NCBI RefSeq assembly: GCF_019703835.1
Contig: NZ_AP023054.1
Coordinates: 3,223,580 to 3,287,579 of the forward strand
DNA: 64,000 nt
From: Thaumasiovibrio subtropicus
GTDB taxonomy: Bacteria > Pseudomonadota > Gammaproteobacteria > Enterobacterales > Vibrionaceae
Direction of reading: 5' to 3'
Positions 1 to 8,703 of the stretch are shown one piece after another; position 1 is the first letter of the stretch; every line of letters starts with the position of its first letter. The notes beneath the pieces were generated by a model. That model was not told where the DNA came from and searched no databases. It saw only the letters and a list, made by a program, of their open reading frames with translations. The translations under genes were made by a program, and so were the position numbers.

Positions 1-1619
1 AGGGCATAGTAAACCTCTTTACCACAGTCAATTCGATAAAGTGGCGGCATCGCAACAAAGACATGCCCCGCTCTCACCATCGCCTTAAAATGTTTGAAGA
101 ACAGCGCACAAAGCAGGGTGGCGATATGTAATCCATCCGAATCCGCATCGGCAAGAATACAGATTTTACCGTAGCGCAAGCCACTCAAGTCATCAGAATC
201 GGGGTCAATGCCCAGCGCAACAGAGATGTCATGCACTTCTTGTGATGCCAAGACCTGATCCGCAGACACTTCCCACGTATTCAGAATCTTACCGCGTAGC
301 GGCATAATGGCTTGGAACTCACGGTCGCGCGCCTGTTTCGCACTACCACCCGCCGAGTCACCCTCGACCAAGAAGAGTTCGGTTCGGCTTAAGTCCTGCA
401 TTGAACAGTCGGTCAACTTACCGGGTAAGGCTGGCCCTGAGGCCACTTTCTTGCGCACAACCTTTTTCGCAGCACGCATACGGCGGTGGGCGTTGGCAAT
501 ACACAGCTCAGCGAGTTGCTCAGCTATCTGTGGTTGCTCATTCAACCAGAGGCTAAAGGCATCTTTTACGACACCCGAAACAAATGCAGCACTCTGACGT
601 GAAGAGAGTCGCTCTTTAGTTTGGCCCGCAAATTGTGGATCTTGCATCTTGATCGATAACACGTAGGCGCAGCGATCCCAGATATCATCGGCGGTCAGCT
701 TAACGCCTCGCGGTAATAAGTTGCGGAACTCACAGAACTCTTTCATCGCATCAAGCAGACCTTGACGAAGTCCATTCACATGGGTACCGCCCTGTGCAGT
801 TGGGATCAGGTTCACGTAGCTTTCATTAATCAGCTCGCCGCCTTCAGGTAACCAAATCACGGCCCAATCAGCAGCTTCTGTTGAGCCAGTGAACTTGCCT
901 GTAAATGGCCGCTCTGGGAGCAACGGATACTCTTTTACACTGTCTGCCAGGTAGTCATTAAGGCCATCTTCATAGTGCCAACGGTGCTCTTCGTTATTGA
1001 CCTTATCAGTGAAAACAATTTCCAAGCCCGGACATAGCACCGCTTTTGCCTTCAAAACACTCTTTAGGCGCGAGACGGAAAATTTTGGACTATCAAAGTA
1101 GTCCGGTGTTGGCCAAAAATGAACACGGGTCCCTTTAGCGCGCTTGCCGCAAGTACCAATCACTTCAAGCTCGGAGACTTTATCACCGTGTTCGAAGGCG
1201 ATTTGATAGACCTGACCATCACGTTTAACGGTCACTTCAACACGGCTTGAAAGGGCATTAACGACCGAAATACCCACCCCGTGAAGACCACCAGAAAACT
1301 GGTAGTTTTTGTTAGAGAATTTACCACCCGCATGCAATTTGCACAGGATAAGTTCAACACCAGATACACCTTCTACAGGGTGAATATCGACGGGCATCCC
1401 TCGGCCATCATCAATGACTTCAAGCGATTGGTCGGCGTGAAGAATCACTTCAACTTTGCGGGCATGGCCAGCCAAAGCTTCATCGACACTGTTATCGATG
1501 ACTTCTTGGCCAAGGTGGTTGGGGCGCGTAGTGTCGGTATACATACCTGGACGGCGCTTCACGGGCTCCAGTCCATTGAGAACCTCAATGGCACCCGCGT
1601 TATAAGTTTGCTCTGTCAT
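1..1619 (-). CDS. parE: DNA topoisomerase IV subunit B (partial, C-terminus off the left edge)
   Basis: ATPase subunit of topoisomerase IV, which with ParC decatenates daughter chromosomes. The ATG at 1619-1617 gives MTEQTYNAGAIEVLNGLEPV, the usual ParE N-terminus with the GHKL ATPase domain following. Near residue 420 the TOPRIM signature EGDSAGG is followed by PLRGKILN, and a DADSDG metal-binding motif comes later. About 539 of roughly 630 residues are inside the window; the reading frame is open to base 1, so the tail is cut by the window and not by mutation. It lies downstream of yqiA in the E. coli order. ParE and not GyrB is favoured by this neighbourhood and by the lack of the long GyrB insertion. 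Confidence 0.97.
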   Translation of the reverse strand, partial: MTEQTYNAGAIEVLNGLEPVKRRPGMYTDTTRPNHLGQEVIDNSVDEALAGHARKVEVILHADQSLEVIDDGRGMPVDIHPVEGVSGVELILCKLHAGGKFSNKNYQFSGGLHGVGISVVNALSSRVEVTVKRDGQVYQIAFEHGDKVSELEVIGTCGKRAKGTRVHFWPTPDYFDSPKFSVSRLKSVLKAKAVLCPGLEIVFTDKVNNEEHRWHYEDGLNDYLADSVKEYPLLPERPFTGKFTGSTEAADWAVIWLPEGGELINESYVNLIPTAQGGTHVNGLRQGLLDAMKEFCEFRNLLPRGVKLTADDIWDRCAYVLSIKMQDPQFAGQTKERLSSRQSAAFVSGVVKDAFSLWLNEQPQIAEQLAELCIANAHRRMRAAKKVVRKKVASGPALPGKLTDCSMQDLSRTELFLVEGDSAGGSAKQARDREFQAIMPLRGKILNTWEVSADQVLASQEVHDISVALGIDPDSDDLSGLRYGKICILADADSDGLHIATLLCALFFKHFKAMVRAGHVFVAMPPLYRIDCGKEVYYA

Positions 1620-1804
1620 ATCAGGGATACGTCGTAAAAAATTTTCACAATAGTCAGTAACGCCCGCTTGGTTGTCAAGCAGGAGCCACGAAAAGTCAGT
1701 CACATTTGTGACCCGTCTTCCCCTGCTGCTAGTGGGGATTAAAGTCAGCAGACTCTAAGAAGGCGATAGATTGTACAATCACAACTTATCGTAAAGGTAT
1801 GATG

Positions 1805-2383
1805 TTACAAGCCAAGAAATTGAATGATCTCGGCAGGATAGCGCTCAAAGTCAACAAAACTGTGATTACCCTCTGGCTCCACGTTTTGTCGACACGCAGC
1901 ATACTTTTCAACCGCTTGACGGTAGTCAAGCACCTCATCGCCTTCCTGCTGCAATAACCATAGTTGATCCGGGTGCTTTAGCACATCCACATCCAGCGCT
2001 TTCAATTCGTCCATATGCGCTTCTACCAAGGTATACACTTCTTGTGTATAAGGGTTAGTTTGCTCGCCGAGATAGTCGACCAGTAACTCGTAGGGCTTTA
2101 CCGCTGGATTCACTAATACTGCCGGAATGCCATATCTGTCATTTAACCAGGTTGACAGGTAACCACCAAGAGAACTACCTACCAAACCGACCTTATGGCG
2201 ACTAAGGAGTGGTTTCACCACTTCATCTAAATAATGCGCTGCCGCCTGTGGGTAACTGGGCAGTTGCGGTACCTCCAAGCGAATATCCGGGCGATGCTCG
2301 CGGCAGTATTGCATCATGATTTGCGCTTTCTGCGATAATGGCGAGCTGTTAAAACCGTGGATATAAAGGAGTAAAGGCGTCAT
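1805..2383 (-). CDS. yqiA: YqiA family esterase
   Basis: Small alpha/beta-hydrolase of 192 residues, the size of E. coli YqiA, an esterase active on short acyl esters. The N-terminus runs into an oxyanion-type HGFNSS segment. The nucleophile elbow GSSLGG places Ser71, Asp149 (EGDE) is the likely acid and His174 (GNHSF) the likely base, a complete triad. The start codon overlaps the cpdA stop by one base (TGATG), so the two are translationally coupled in the nudF-yqiB-cpdA-yqiA-parE series. The family is clear; the physiological substrate is unknown. Confidence 0.92.
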   Translation of the reverse strand: MTPLLLYIHGFNSSPLSQKAQIMMQYCREHRPDIRLEVPQLPSYPQAAAHYLDEVVKPLLSRHKVGLVGSSLGGYLSTWLNDRYGIPAVLVNPAVKPYELLVDYLGEQTNPYTQEVYTLVEAHMDELKALDVDVLKHPDQLWLLQQEGDEVLDYRQAVEKYAACRQNVEPEGNHSFVDFERYPAEIIQFLGL

Positions 2384-3207
2384 CAGTAACCTGCGCTATT
2401 AAAGTCTGGTAAGTAATCCTTGCCGGGCAAGCGTTCAACTTTGGTCTCTATGTCACCATTCGCCTTCAGTGTTAACCAACGCCAACCCGGCGTCTGATTA
2501 TCAAGTCCAAAGTCATTAGAGTCGGGCTTAAACTGAAAGCAGGTGGAAGGCGTTGCCATGATGCGTACACCATTGTGTAAACGATCCATCTCTTGATGGA
2601 TATGGCCAAACAGCACCCCTTTCACTGTCGGAAATTCACTAATCACATCCCAAAACGCCTCAGCGTTATGGAGACGATGATGGTCCAACCAAGCGCTGCC
2701 AGCTTCTAGTGGATGATGATGCAATAACACCAGCGCATGACGATTCGGATGAGCACGCAACGCGTTGCGCAGATGTTCCAACTGCGCTTCGCTTAGCTCA
2801 CCATGCGGCACCCCTTTCACTTGGCTATCGAGTAAGACAAGTTGCCAATGCTCACCCACTAACACTTGTTGGCTGGGATCAATGGCCGGTGTCGGATAGA
2901 CCGAATACATGTTCGGTTTAAAGTCATGGTTACCGGGCAACCAAAAGCAAGGTGTCGTCCAGCGGGAAATACCCGCAACGAAGTGCTGATAGGATGCTGC
3001 ACTGTGATCTTGAGAGATGTCCCCAGTCGCCAGAAGTGCGTCGAAATGTGACGCCTTGGCATCAATTTCATCTAATACGGCTCTAAAGCTCTGATTGGTC
3101 TGTACACCCAACAAGCTGCCTTCATCAGTACTGTGAAGGTGCGTATCAGTGAGTTGCAGTAAAACTGCACTGTCGGAGTCCTTTAAGGGCAGAGAAAATG
3201 TCTGCAA
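2383..3207 (-). CDS. cpdA: 3',5'-cyclic-AMP phosphodiesterase
   Basis: Class III phosphodiesterase that hydrolyses cAMP to AMP and so damps CRP signalling. The 274 residues carry the full metallophosphoesterase set: DTHLH (Asp21, His23), GDISQD (Asp63), GNHDF (Asn93, His94), a His-rich HHHP segment and GHIHQ near the C-terminus, which bind two metals. It follows yqiB after a short gap and overlaps yqiA by one base. Length and context match E. coli CpdA, so confidence is high. Confidence 0.95.
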   Translation of the reverse strand: MQTFSLPLKDSDSAVLLQLTDTHLHSTDEGSLLGVQTNQSFRAVLDEIDAKASHFDALLATGDISQDHSAASYQHFVAGISRWTTPCFWLPGNHDFKPNMYSVYPTPAIDPSQQVLVGEHWQLVLLDSQVKGVPHGELSEAQLEHLRNALRAHPNRHALVLLHHHPLEAGSAWLDHHRLHNAEAFWDVISEFPTVKGVLFGHIHQEMDRLHNGVRIMATPSTCFQFKPDSNDFGLDNQTPGWRWLTLKANGDIETKVERLPGKDYLPDFNSAGY

Positions 3208-3226
3208 AACGCGTAAAACCTTGTTA

Positions 3227-3652
3227 TTAATTTAACTTACACATTGATGATTTATTTGTGCCGTGTCTCAGGCAGTGCACCAGCCAGTCATTAAGAAACT
3301 GATTTACTTGATGCTTTTCGTCTTTTTGGTGCATCCCTTTATTGGGGTAATCATAACGGGGCTTGAGCCTCGTTGTCTGTTGGGTAGCACACACTTCTGC
3401 CACCCTTGCATCGTGGTATAGACGCACCGTCAACTTGGTTGCCGGTTGATTCGCAAGTGGAGAGAGCTGCTCTATCTCTATCAGCGTGGTATAGCGGGTC
3501 TGCTCGAGAATCGTCAGCATGTAGTCTTCCCCACAGACTTCATAGCAGCATCGCTCCTGCTCGCCACGTGGCAATAGAGACACCAACTTAGCATAGTTAG
3601 TTTCGTAGGTTCTCATGATTGCTGGAAAGTCGACGACATAATTGCGATTCAC
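3227..3652 (-). CDS. yqiB: DUF1249 family protein YqiB
   Basis: Conserved 141-residue cytoplasmic protein of unknown function. Its place between nudF and cpdA is the same as E. coli yqiB. It has no signal peptide or membrane segment. The N-terminal half contains a conserved run ending in RGEQERCCYEV, followed by a predicted beta-rich core with LTVRLYHDARVAEVC. The gap to cpdA is about 20 bases and to nudF about 27, so it is almost certainly co-transcribed. The ortholog assignment is firm; no function can be read from the sequence. Confidence 0.9.
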   Translation of the reverse strand: MNRNYVVDFPAIMRTYETNYAKLVSLLPRGEQERCCYEVCGEDYMLTILEQTRYTTLIEIEQLSPLANQPATKLTVRLYHDARVAEVCATQQTTRLKPRYDYPNKGMHQKDEKHQVNQFLNDWLVHCLRHGTNKSSMCKLN

Positions 3653-3679
3653 GTTCGATCCTTACTTTTTTTGCTCAGC

Positions 3680-4282
3680 CTAACGCTGCAGTTTTTGATA
3701 GTTTAACTGTAGCCACTGCAGAGCAATAATAGAGGCTGCGTTTTCAATTTTCCCACTATCAACCCACTCATAGGCTGTCGATCGCGGAACAACATGCACG
3801 CGAATATCTTCATGTTCCTCTGCTAAGCCGTGGATTCCACCCGCATTCTTACTGTCGACTTCACCGACAACAATATTCAAACACTCGGTGCACCCGCCAG
3901 AACTCGACAAATATCGCGTGACATCGTGGAGTGCATGCACTTTCAGTCCAGCTTCTTCTTCCGCTTCTCGCAACGCAACGTCATGCGGTGTTTCACCGTC
4001 TTCGATAATGCCTGCGACAATCTCCATCTGCCATGGGGCGCAGCCAGCGATATAGGCCCCAACGCGGAATTGCTCGACCATGACAACCTGATCTCGCTGT
4101 GGGTCATAGGGCAGCAATGCGACAGCATGGCCTCGTTCGAAGACCTCACGATCCATTTCCTCACTCCAACCACCCGCAAAAAGCTTGTGCTTGAGGCGAT
4201 ACTTCACCATCCGGAAAAAGCCCTGAAAAACCGTCTCTTTTTCCAACAACGCCACATCGTGCTTATCGTACTCTTGTGTCAT
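3680..4282 (-). CDS. nudF: ADP-ribose diphosphatase (Nudix hydrolase)
   Basis: Hydrolyses ADP-ribose to AMP and ribose-5-phosphate. The 200-residue protein holds a complete Nudix box (GX5EX7REXXEEXG) in the middle, with the REAEEEAG core supplying the Mg-binding glutamates. The N-terminal strand FRMVKYRLKHKLFAGG is typical of the NudF subgroup, which dimerises by domain swapping. It is the first gene of the minus-strand cluster running down to parE and is divergent from tolC across a 462-base intergenic region, the same arrangement as in E. coli. Confidence 0.94.
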   Translation of the reverse strand: MTQEYDKHDVALLEKETVFQGFFRMVKYRLKHKLFAGGWSEEMDREVFERGHAVALLPYDPQRDQVVMVEQFRVGAYIAGCAPWQMEIVAGIIEDGETPHDVALREAEEEAGLKVHALHDVTRYLSSSGGCTECLNIVVGEVDSKNAGGIHGLAEEHEDIRVHVVPRSTAYEWVDSGKIENAASIIALQWLQLNYQKLQR

Positions 4283-4744
4283 AAGGGCTTCTTCCTGAAT
4301 GCGAATGTGTGAAGCTCAAAGAGTAACATATCCCGAGCCTTCAACAAATGTCATAAAATTTAAATTATAGTGTGAAGCCTAACAAAAATGGCCGGAAATC
4401 ATGACCTTTGCTCACCCTCTCTGCCTTCATTATTAGTAATAGAACACTTACTTGCTGAATTTATAAACATTCTTACAGGGAAAAATGGCACGCATTGATC
4501 ATTTTCTGTTAAGGTTTACGTTGCATAAGATAGCGACCTTTGCACATATATCGTATTAATTGGTCAATTCGAGACAAAAATATAAATATCGCTAGCGGCA
4601 TTAAACGCGTCCAATTACGTAACCTTTGCAACCCAAGCTTAACAGCAACTTACCGGCGTAAAGTTACGTAATGATCCGTTCCACAAAAGCGATTATGCTG
4701 TACACTAAACCATTCATTGCTAATATTCATCAAGGACTGTATCC
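4283..4744. other. Intergenic region between nudF and tolC
   Basis: This 462-base AT-rich gap separates two divergent genes and must hold both promoters. Two copies of the 8-bp palindrome TTACGTAA lie at 4615-4622 and 4664-4671, 49 bases apart. The second overlaps the CpxR-like site listed separately. A ribosome-binding site AAGGA at 4732-4736 serves tolC. I see no open reading frame or RNA gene here, and no convincing -35/-10 pair for nudF. Confidence 0.6.
4658..4699 (+). promoter_or_regulatory. Putative CpxR box and tolC promoter
   Basis: GTAAA at 4658-4662, five bases, then GTAA at 4668-4671 matches the CpxR consensus GTAAA-N5-GTAA exactly. A plausible -10 TATGCT lies at 4694-4699, while the bases 16-17 upstream of it (4671-4677) are a poor -35. 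The box centre would fall near -42, the classic place for an activator that replaces a weak -35. Cpx control of tolC and RND pumps is reported for Vibrio cholerae; its operation here is inference. Confidence 0.5.
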
Positions 4745-6061
4745 ATGAAGAAATTATTGCCACTCGTCATCAGTATCACTCTGGGTGGTGTGAGTCACTT
4801 TGCGTTTGCTGACGATATCGCAACAATTTACCAGCAAGCCAAACAGAATGATCCCCAACTCCTCTCAGCGGCTGCCAGCAAGGATTCAGCGTTTGAAGCA
4901 ATCAATAGTTCTCGCGCCAGCCTTTTACCGCAAGTTAATTTAAACGCGGGCTATAACATTACTCGCAGCAACCGTGATGCGAATGAAAATGATGTGCTGT
5001 CAGCTGGCATTGGCCTAACTCAGCAAATCTTTAGCCGCGATAGCTGGATCAACCTCGACATTTCAGAAATGGATGCCCGTAAAGCCGATGCCGCTTACGC
5101 TGCTACCCAGCAAGGGTTGATTCTCCGCGTTTCTGTTGCTTACTTCGAAGTGCTACGTGCTATCGACAACCTGGAGTTCGTTCGCGCAGAAAAAGCCGCG
5201 GTAGGTCGTCAGTTAGAGCAGACGCAGCAACGCTTCGAAGTTGGCCTGTCAGCGATTACCGATGTGCATGATGCGCGAGCACAATATGATGCCGTGCTGG
5301 CGAGTGAAATCGTCGCGGAAAACGAGCTAATCAACAGCTATGAAGGTCTGCGTGAAATTACGGGACAAGAGCATACCTCACTTGATGTGCTCGACACGAC
5401 GCGTTTCAGTGCGAGCCGTCCTGATCGCAATGTCGACGCCCTGCTTGAAACCGCGCAGCAACAAAACTTAGCCTTACTGGCTGCACGTATCACCCAAGAT
5501 GTTGCTCGCGAGCGAATCGAACTGGCTCAAAGCTCTCGTCTACCAACAGTGAGCTTCAGTGCGGGTTACGACATGGTCGATATCAACGTGAAGAACTCTT
5601 CTCCGATGAACAGTGACAGCGATTATAACGACCTGAAAGCGGGCATTAACCTCAGCATGCCACTCTATACTGGTGGTAACATCACATCGCAAGTGAAGCA
5701 GGCACAATACGGCTATGTCGCCGCAAGCCAAGCGCTGGAAGAAGATTACCGCGGCGTCGTGCGCGATGTACGTGCTTACTACAACACCATCAATGCGAGC
5801 ATTGGTAGTTTACGTGCTTACGAGCAAACCGTGATTTCAGCGCGCTCAGCACTCGAAGCAACGGAAGCGGGTTTTGATGTTGGTACCCGAACCATTGTCG
5901 ATGTACTCGATTCAACACGTCGCCTCTTCGATGCTAACCGCAGTCTGTCAAATGCGCGTTACGACTATATCCTTAGTACTCTGCGCCTGAAACAAGCTGT
6001 AGGCACCTTGAGTGAGCAAGATATCGTAGATATCAACGCAGGCCTTGTTGCTGCAAAATAA
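4745..6061 (+). CDS. tolC: Outer membrane efflux channel TolC
   Basis: Trimeric outer-membrane channel-tunnel used by RND and MFS pumps and by type I secretion. The 438-residue precursor has a signal peptide ending in AFA at about residue 22, then the two OEP repeats (roughly 25-215 and 235-425) with long amphipathic helices; conserved segments include VSVAYFEVLRA and, in the second repeat, GTRTIVDVLDSTRRLFDA. A good RBS (AAGGA) precedes the ATG. It stands alone between divergent nudF and a terminator. It is about 30 residues shorter at the C-terminus than E. coli TolC. Confidence 0.96.
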   Translation: MKKLLPLVISITLGGVSHFAFADDIATIYQQAKQNDPQLLSAAASKDSAFEAINSSRASLLPQVNLNAGYNITRSNRDANENDVLSAGIGLTQQIFSRDSWINLDISEMDARKADAAYAATQQGLILRVSVAYFEVLRAIDNLEFVRAEKAAVGRQLEQTQQRFEVGLSAITDVHDARAQYDAVLASEIVAENELINSYEGLREITGQEHTSLDVLDTTRFSASRPDRNVDALLETAQQQNLALLAARITQDVARERIELAQSSRLPTVSFSAGYDMVDINVKNSSPMNSDSDYNDLKAGINLSMPLYTGGNITSQVKQAQYGYVAASQALEEDYRGVVRDVRAYYNTINASIGSLRAYEQTVISARSALEATEAGFDVGTRTIVDVLDSTRRLFDANRSLSNARYDYILSTLRLKQAVGTLSEQDIVDINAGLVAAK

Positions 6062-6087
6062 ACAGCAAAACGGCAATAAAATGATAG

Positions 6088-6117
6088 AAAAAAGGCACCT
6101 TCTTCGGTGCCTTTTTT
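6088..6117. terminator. Bidirectional terminator between tolC and hldE
   Basis: AAAAAAGGCACC (6088-6099), loop TTCTTC, GGTGCCTTTTTT (6106-6117). The stem is perfect and has A and T runs on both sides, so it can stop tolC on the plus strand and hldE on the minus strand. Confidence 0.9.
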
Positions 6118-6143
6118 AATGCTTTCGATGCGAAGTGCTCAGC

Positions 6144-7574
6144 TTAGCCCTTACCACTACGAATCGCTTCAATGATACCCGTTGTCGAACAGCCATCTTC
6201 AAAGTTGAGCACTTTCACCTCGCCCCCAGCAGCGATCACTTCAACACCGCCAGCAATCTCTTCTGGCTTATAATCACCACCTTTCACAAGCAGAGTGGGT
6301 AAAATCTCGCTGATCAAACGCTGTGGTGTCTCTTCACCAAACGGCACAACCCAATCCACACTGCCTAGCCCTGCTAGTACCGCCATACGGCGATCGGTAG
6401 GATTCACTGGACGTCCAGGGCCTTTAAGCATTTTCACCGACTCATCAGTGTTCACCGCCACAATTAAGCGGTCACCAAGCTTACGCGCCTCATTGAGGTA
6501 GGAAACATGTCCCGCATGCAAGATATCGAAACACCCATTTGTCATTACCACGGTTTCGCCACGTTTACGCGCTTCAGCAACAGCAACTTTCAACGCTGAC
6601 TCTGCAATCACACCAAAACCCGTTTCTTGGCAACCATGCACCGCTTCAGCGAGTTCAATGGTCGACACCGTTGAAGTCCCTAGTTTGCCAACCACTACAC
6701 CCGCGGCGGCATTCGCCATAACACACGCGTGTTCGTAGCTTTTACCAGCGGCCAAAGAGGCTGCTAAGACCGAAATCACCGTATCGCCGGCACCAGTCAC
6801 ATCAAACACTTCTTGCGCTTGGGTTGGTAAGTGGAATGGTTCTGCGCCTTTACGAATCAATGTCATACCATGTTCAGAACGCGTGACCAGCAGCGCCTCA
6901 AGATCGAACTGCTCGATCACGGCTAAGCCCTTCTCAACAATATCCTCATCGCCGCTGGTCTTGCCGACAACCGCTTCAAACTCAGACAAGTTAGGTGTCA
7001 GTAACGTCGCGCCGCGATAACGTTCAAAATCGGTCCCTTTAGGATCGACCAATACGGGAACATTCGCGTCGCGCGCAGATTGGATCATTGCCTGCACATG
7101 GGTAAGTGCACCTTTGGCATAATCAGAAAGAATCACCACTTTTGCATCGCGCATAGCTTGCGCGATTGGAGGCAGGACCTGCTCTTCAGCAACCCCATGA
7201 AAACCTTCTTCGAAATCAAGGCGAATCAACTGTTGACCACGGCTCATCACTCGCAACTTAGTAATAGTTGGATAATCAGGAAGTGCAACAAAATCACAGT
7301 TCACTTTTAGAGACGTTAATGTCTGACGCAACGCTTCAGCCGCTTCATCTTGACCCGTTAAGCCGATCAAATGCGCGTGACCGCCAAGGGCTGCAATATT
7401 CATCGCGACGTTTGCAGCACCACCAGGACGCTCTTCAATTTGGTCAACTTTGACCACTGGCACCGGAGCTTCCGGTGAAATACGGCCTGTAGGACCCGTC
7501 CAGTAGCGATCTAGCATCACATCGCCAACCACCAGTACAGAAGCAAGATCGTAATCAGGAAGCGTCAGTTTCAT
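6144..7574 (-). CDS. hldE: Bifunctional heptose-7-phosphate kinase / heptose-1-phosphate adenylyltransferase
   Basis: Makes ADP-heptose for the lipopolysaccharide inner core by two steps on one 476-residue chain. Residues 1 to about 315 are a PfkB-type sugar kinase with the N-terminal GGAANVA signature (51-57) and the GAGD anion hole and catalytic base (Asp264). Residues from about 340 are a cytidylyltransferase-fold domain with [12 protein letters not shown] (HxGH at 353-356). Both active sites look intact. It converges on tolC and is divergent from lpxL, another lipopolysaccharide gene. Confidence 0.97.
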   Translation of the reverse strand: MKLTLPDYDLASVLVVGDVMLDRYWTGPTGRISPEAPVPVVKVDQIEERPGGAANVAMNIAALGGHAHLIGLTGQDEAAEALRQTLTSLKVNCDFVALPDYPTITKLRVMSRGQQLIRLDFEEGFHGVAEEQVLPPIAQAMRDAKVVILSDYAKGALTHVQAMIQSARDANVPVLVDPKGTDFERYRGATLLTPNLSEFEAVVGKTSGDEDIVEKGLAVIEQFDLEALLVTRSEHGMTLIRKGAEPFHLPTQAQEVFDVTGAGDTVISVLAASLAAGKSYEHACVMANAAAGVVVGKLGTSTVSTIELAEAVHGCQETGFGVIAESALKVAVAEARKRGETVVMTNGCFDILHAGHVSYLNEARKLGDRLIVAVNTDESVKMLKGPGRPVNPTDRRMAVLAGLGSVDWVVPFGEETPQRLISEILPTLLVKGGDYKPEEIAGGVEVIAAGGEVKVLNFEDGCSTTGIIEAIRSGKG

Positions 7575-7700
7575 TTTTCTCTCCGAAATTCAGGAAACCA
7601 GCCGAGTGTAACATTATCCAACTGAGGCTGGGAGACTCAGGCGGTCAATTCATTTACAATAGCAAGCTCTTTTTCATCCGGAACAGTGACTTCTCTCGCT

Positions 7701-8651
7701 ATGAGTAAATACGCTTCTCCTCAATTTCATGTTGGACTGCTCCACCCTCGCTACTGGCTAGTATGGTTTGGTATGGGGCTGATGTACCTCATCTCTTGGC
7801 TTCCTTATGCTGTCCTACTGCGCTTAGGCCGTGCCACAGGGCACTTAATGATGCGTATTATGCACAAACGCCTCTATGTCGCTAAGCGCAACCTTGAGCT
7901 CTGTTTTCCTGAACTCAGTGAACATGAAATTGACAATTTAGTGAGAGAAAACGTCGAGAACAGTGGCCTTGCGTTATTTGAAACCTGTATCGCATGGTTT
8001 TGGCCGCAATGGCGTTTAAATCGCCTCGTTGAAGTCCGCGGCATGGAAAAAGTTGCCGAGATAACCCAGCAAGGGCGTGGCGTCATTATTTTGGCCTATC
8101 ACAACCTCAATTTAGAAATCTGCGCGCGGGCCATGGGCAGTCAAGTCCCGGGATGGGGGGTTTACCGCCCTAACAACAATCCCGCCTATGACTACGTCCA
8201 GTTCAAGGGCCGTGTTCGCGTCAATCGAGGCATGATCCATAAGCGCGACGTTAAAGGAATGATTAAAGCGCTCAAAGATGGCGGGGCATTGTGGTACATG
8301 CCTGATCACGACTATGGCCCTCGTCGCTCTGTCTTTGTCCCTTACTTTGGTGTCGAAGATGCCTGTACAACCACAGGAACATCCATTTTAGCCGATACCT
8401 CAAAAGCTGCGGTGGTCGGGTTCAGTTTCCGCCGCCGCAAGGATAATAGAGGTTACATTTGCGAAGTAGCGCCCGTTGAAGACTTCCCTTATCACGATGT
8501 TGAAGCCGCAGCGACCAAAATAAACCAGGTGATAGAAGCAGCGATACGAAAAGCACCTGCAGAATATATGTGGCTACACCGACGTTTTAAGACCCGTCCA
8601 GAAGGGGCGCCTAACCTCTATGGCGATAAAGATCCTCGAGCCAATAGATAA
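7701..8651 (+). CDS. lpxL: Lipid A lauroyl-type acyltransferase LpxL
   Basis: Inner-membrane late acyltransferase that adds a secondary acyl chain to Kdo2-lipid IVA. The 316 residues start MSKYASPQFHVGLLHPRYW, which aligns with the E. coli LpxL N-terminus, so I prefer the ATG at 7701 to the in-frame GTG at 7686; neither has a clear RBS. One membrane helix covers about residues 22-45. The catalytic H-X4-E motif is seen as HNLNLE, and YRPNNNP, PDHDYGPRRSVFVP and the C-terminal MWLHRRFKTRPEG are LpxL hallmarks. LpxM or LpxP is less likely from these motifs. Confidence 0.92.
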   Translation: MSKYASPQFHVGLLHPRYWLVWFGMGLMYLISWLPYAVLLRLGRATGHLMMRIMHKRLYVAKRNLELCFPELSEHEIDNLVRENVENSGLALFETCIAWFWPQWRLNRLVEVRGMEKVAEITQQGRGVIILAYHNLNLEICARAMGSQVPGWGVYRPNNNPAYDYVQFKGRVRVNRGMIHKRDVKGMIKALKDGGALWYMPDHDYGPRRSVFVPYFGVEDACTTTGTSILADTSKAAVVGFSFRRRKDNRGYICEVAPVEDFPYHDVEAAATKINQVIEAAIRKAPAEYMWLHRRFKTRPEGAPNLYGDKDPRANR

Positions 8652-8685
8652 AAAAAGCCCGCGTCGAACGAGCGGGCTATTTTTT
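8650..8685. terminator. Bidirectional terminator between lpxL and glnE
   Basis: AGCCCGC (8656-8662) pairs with GCGGGCT (8672-8678) around a nine-base loop, flanked by an A-run to the left and a T-run to the right. It overlaps the lpxL stop codon and serves both convergent genes. Confidence 0.88.
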
Positions 8686-8703
8686 AGGTTTACGTTTGCA
8701 TCG

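Noticed and set aside
4745..4900. Possible second gene overlapping the start of tolC
   Set aside because: The signal peptide and RBS of tolC explain the sequence fully; other frames have no supporting signal.
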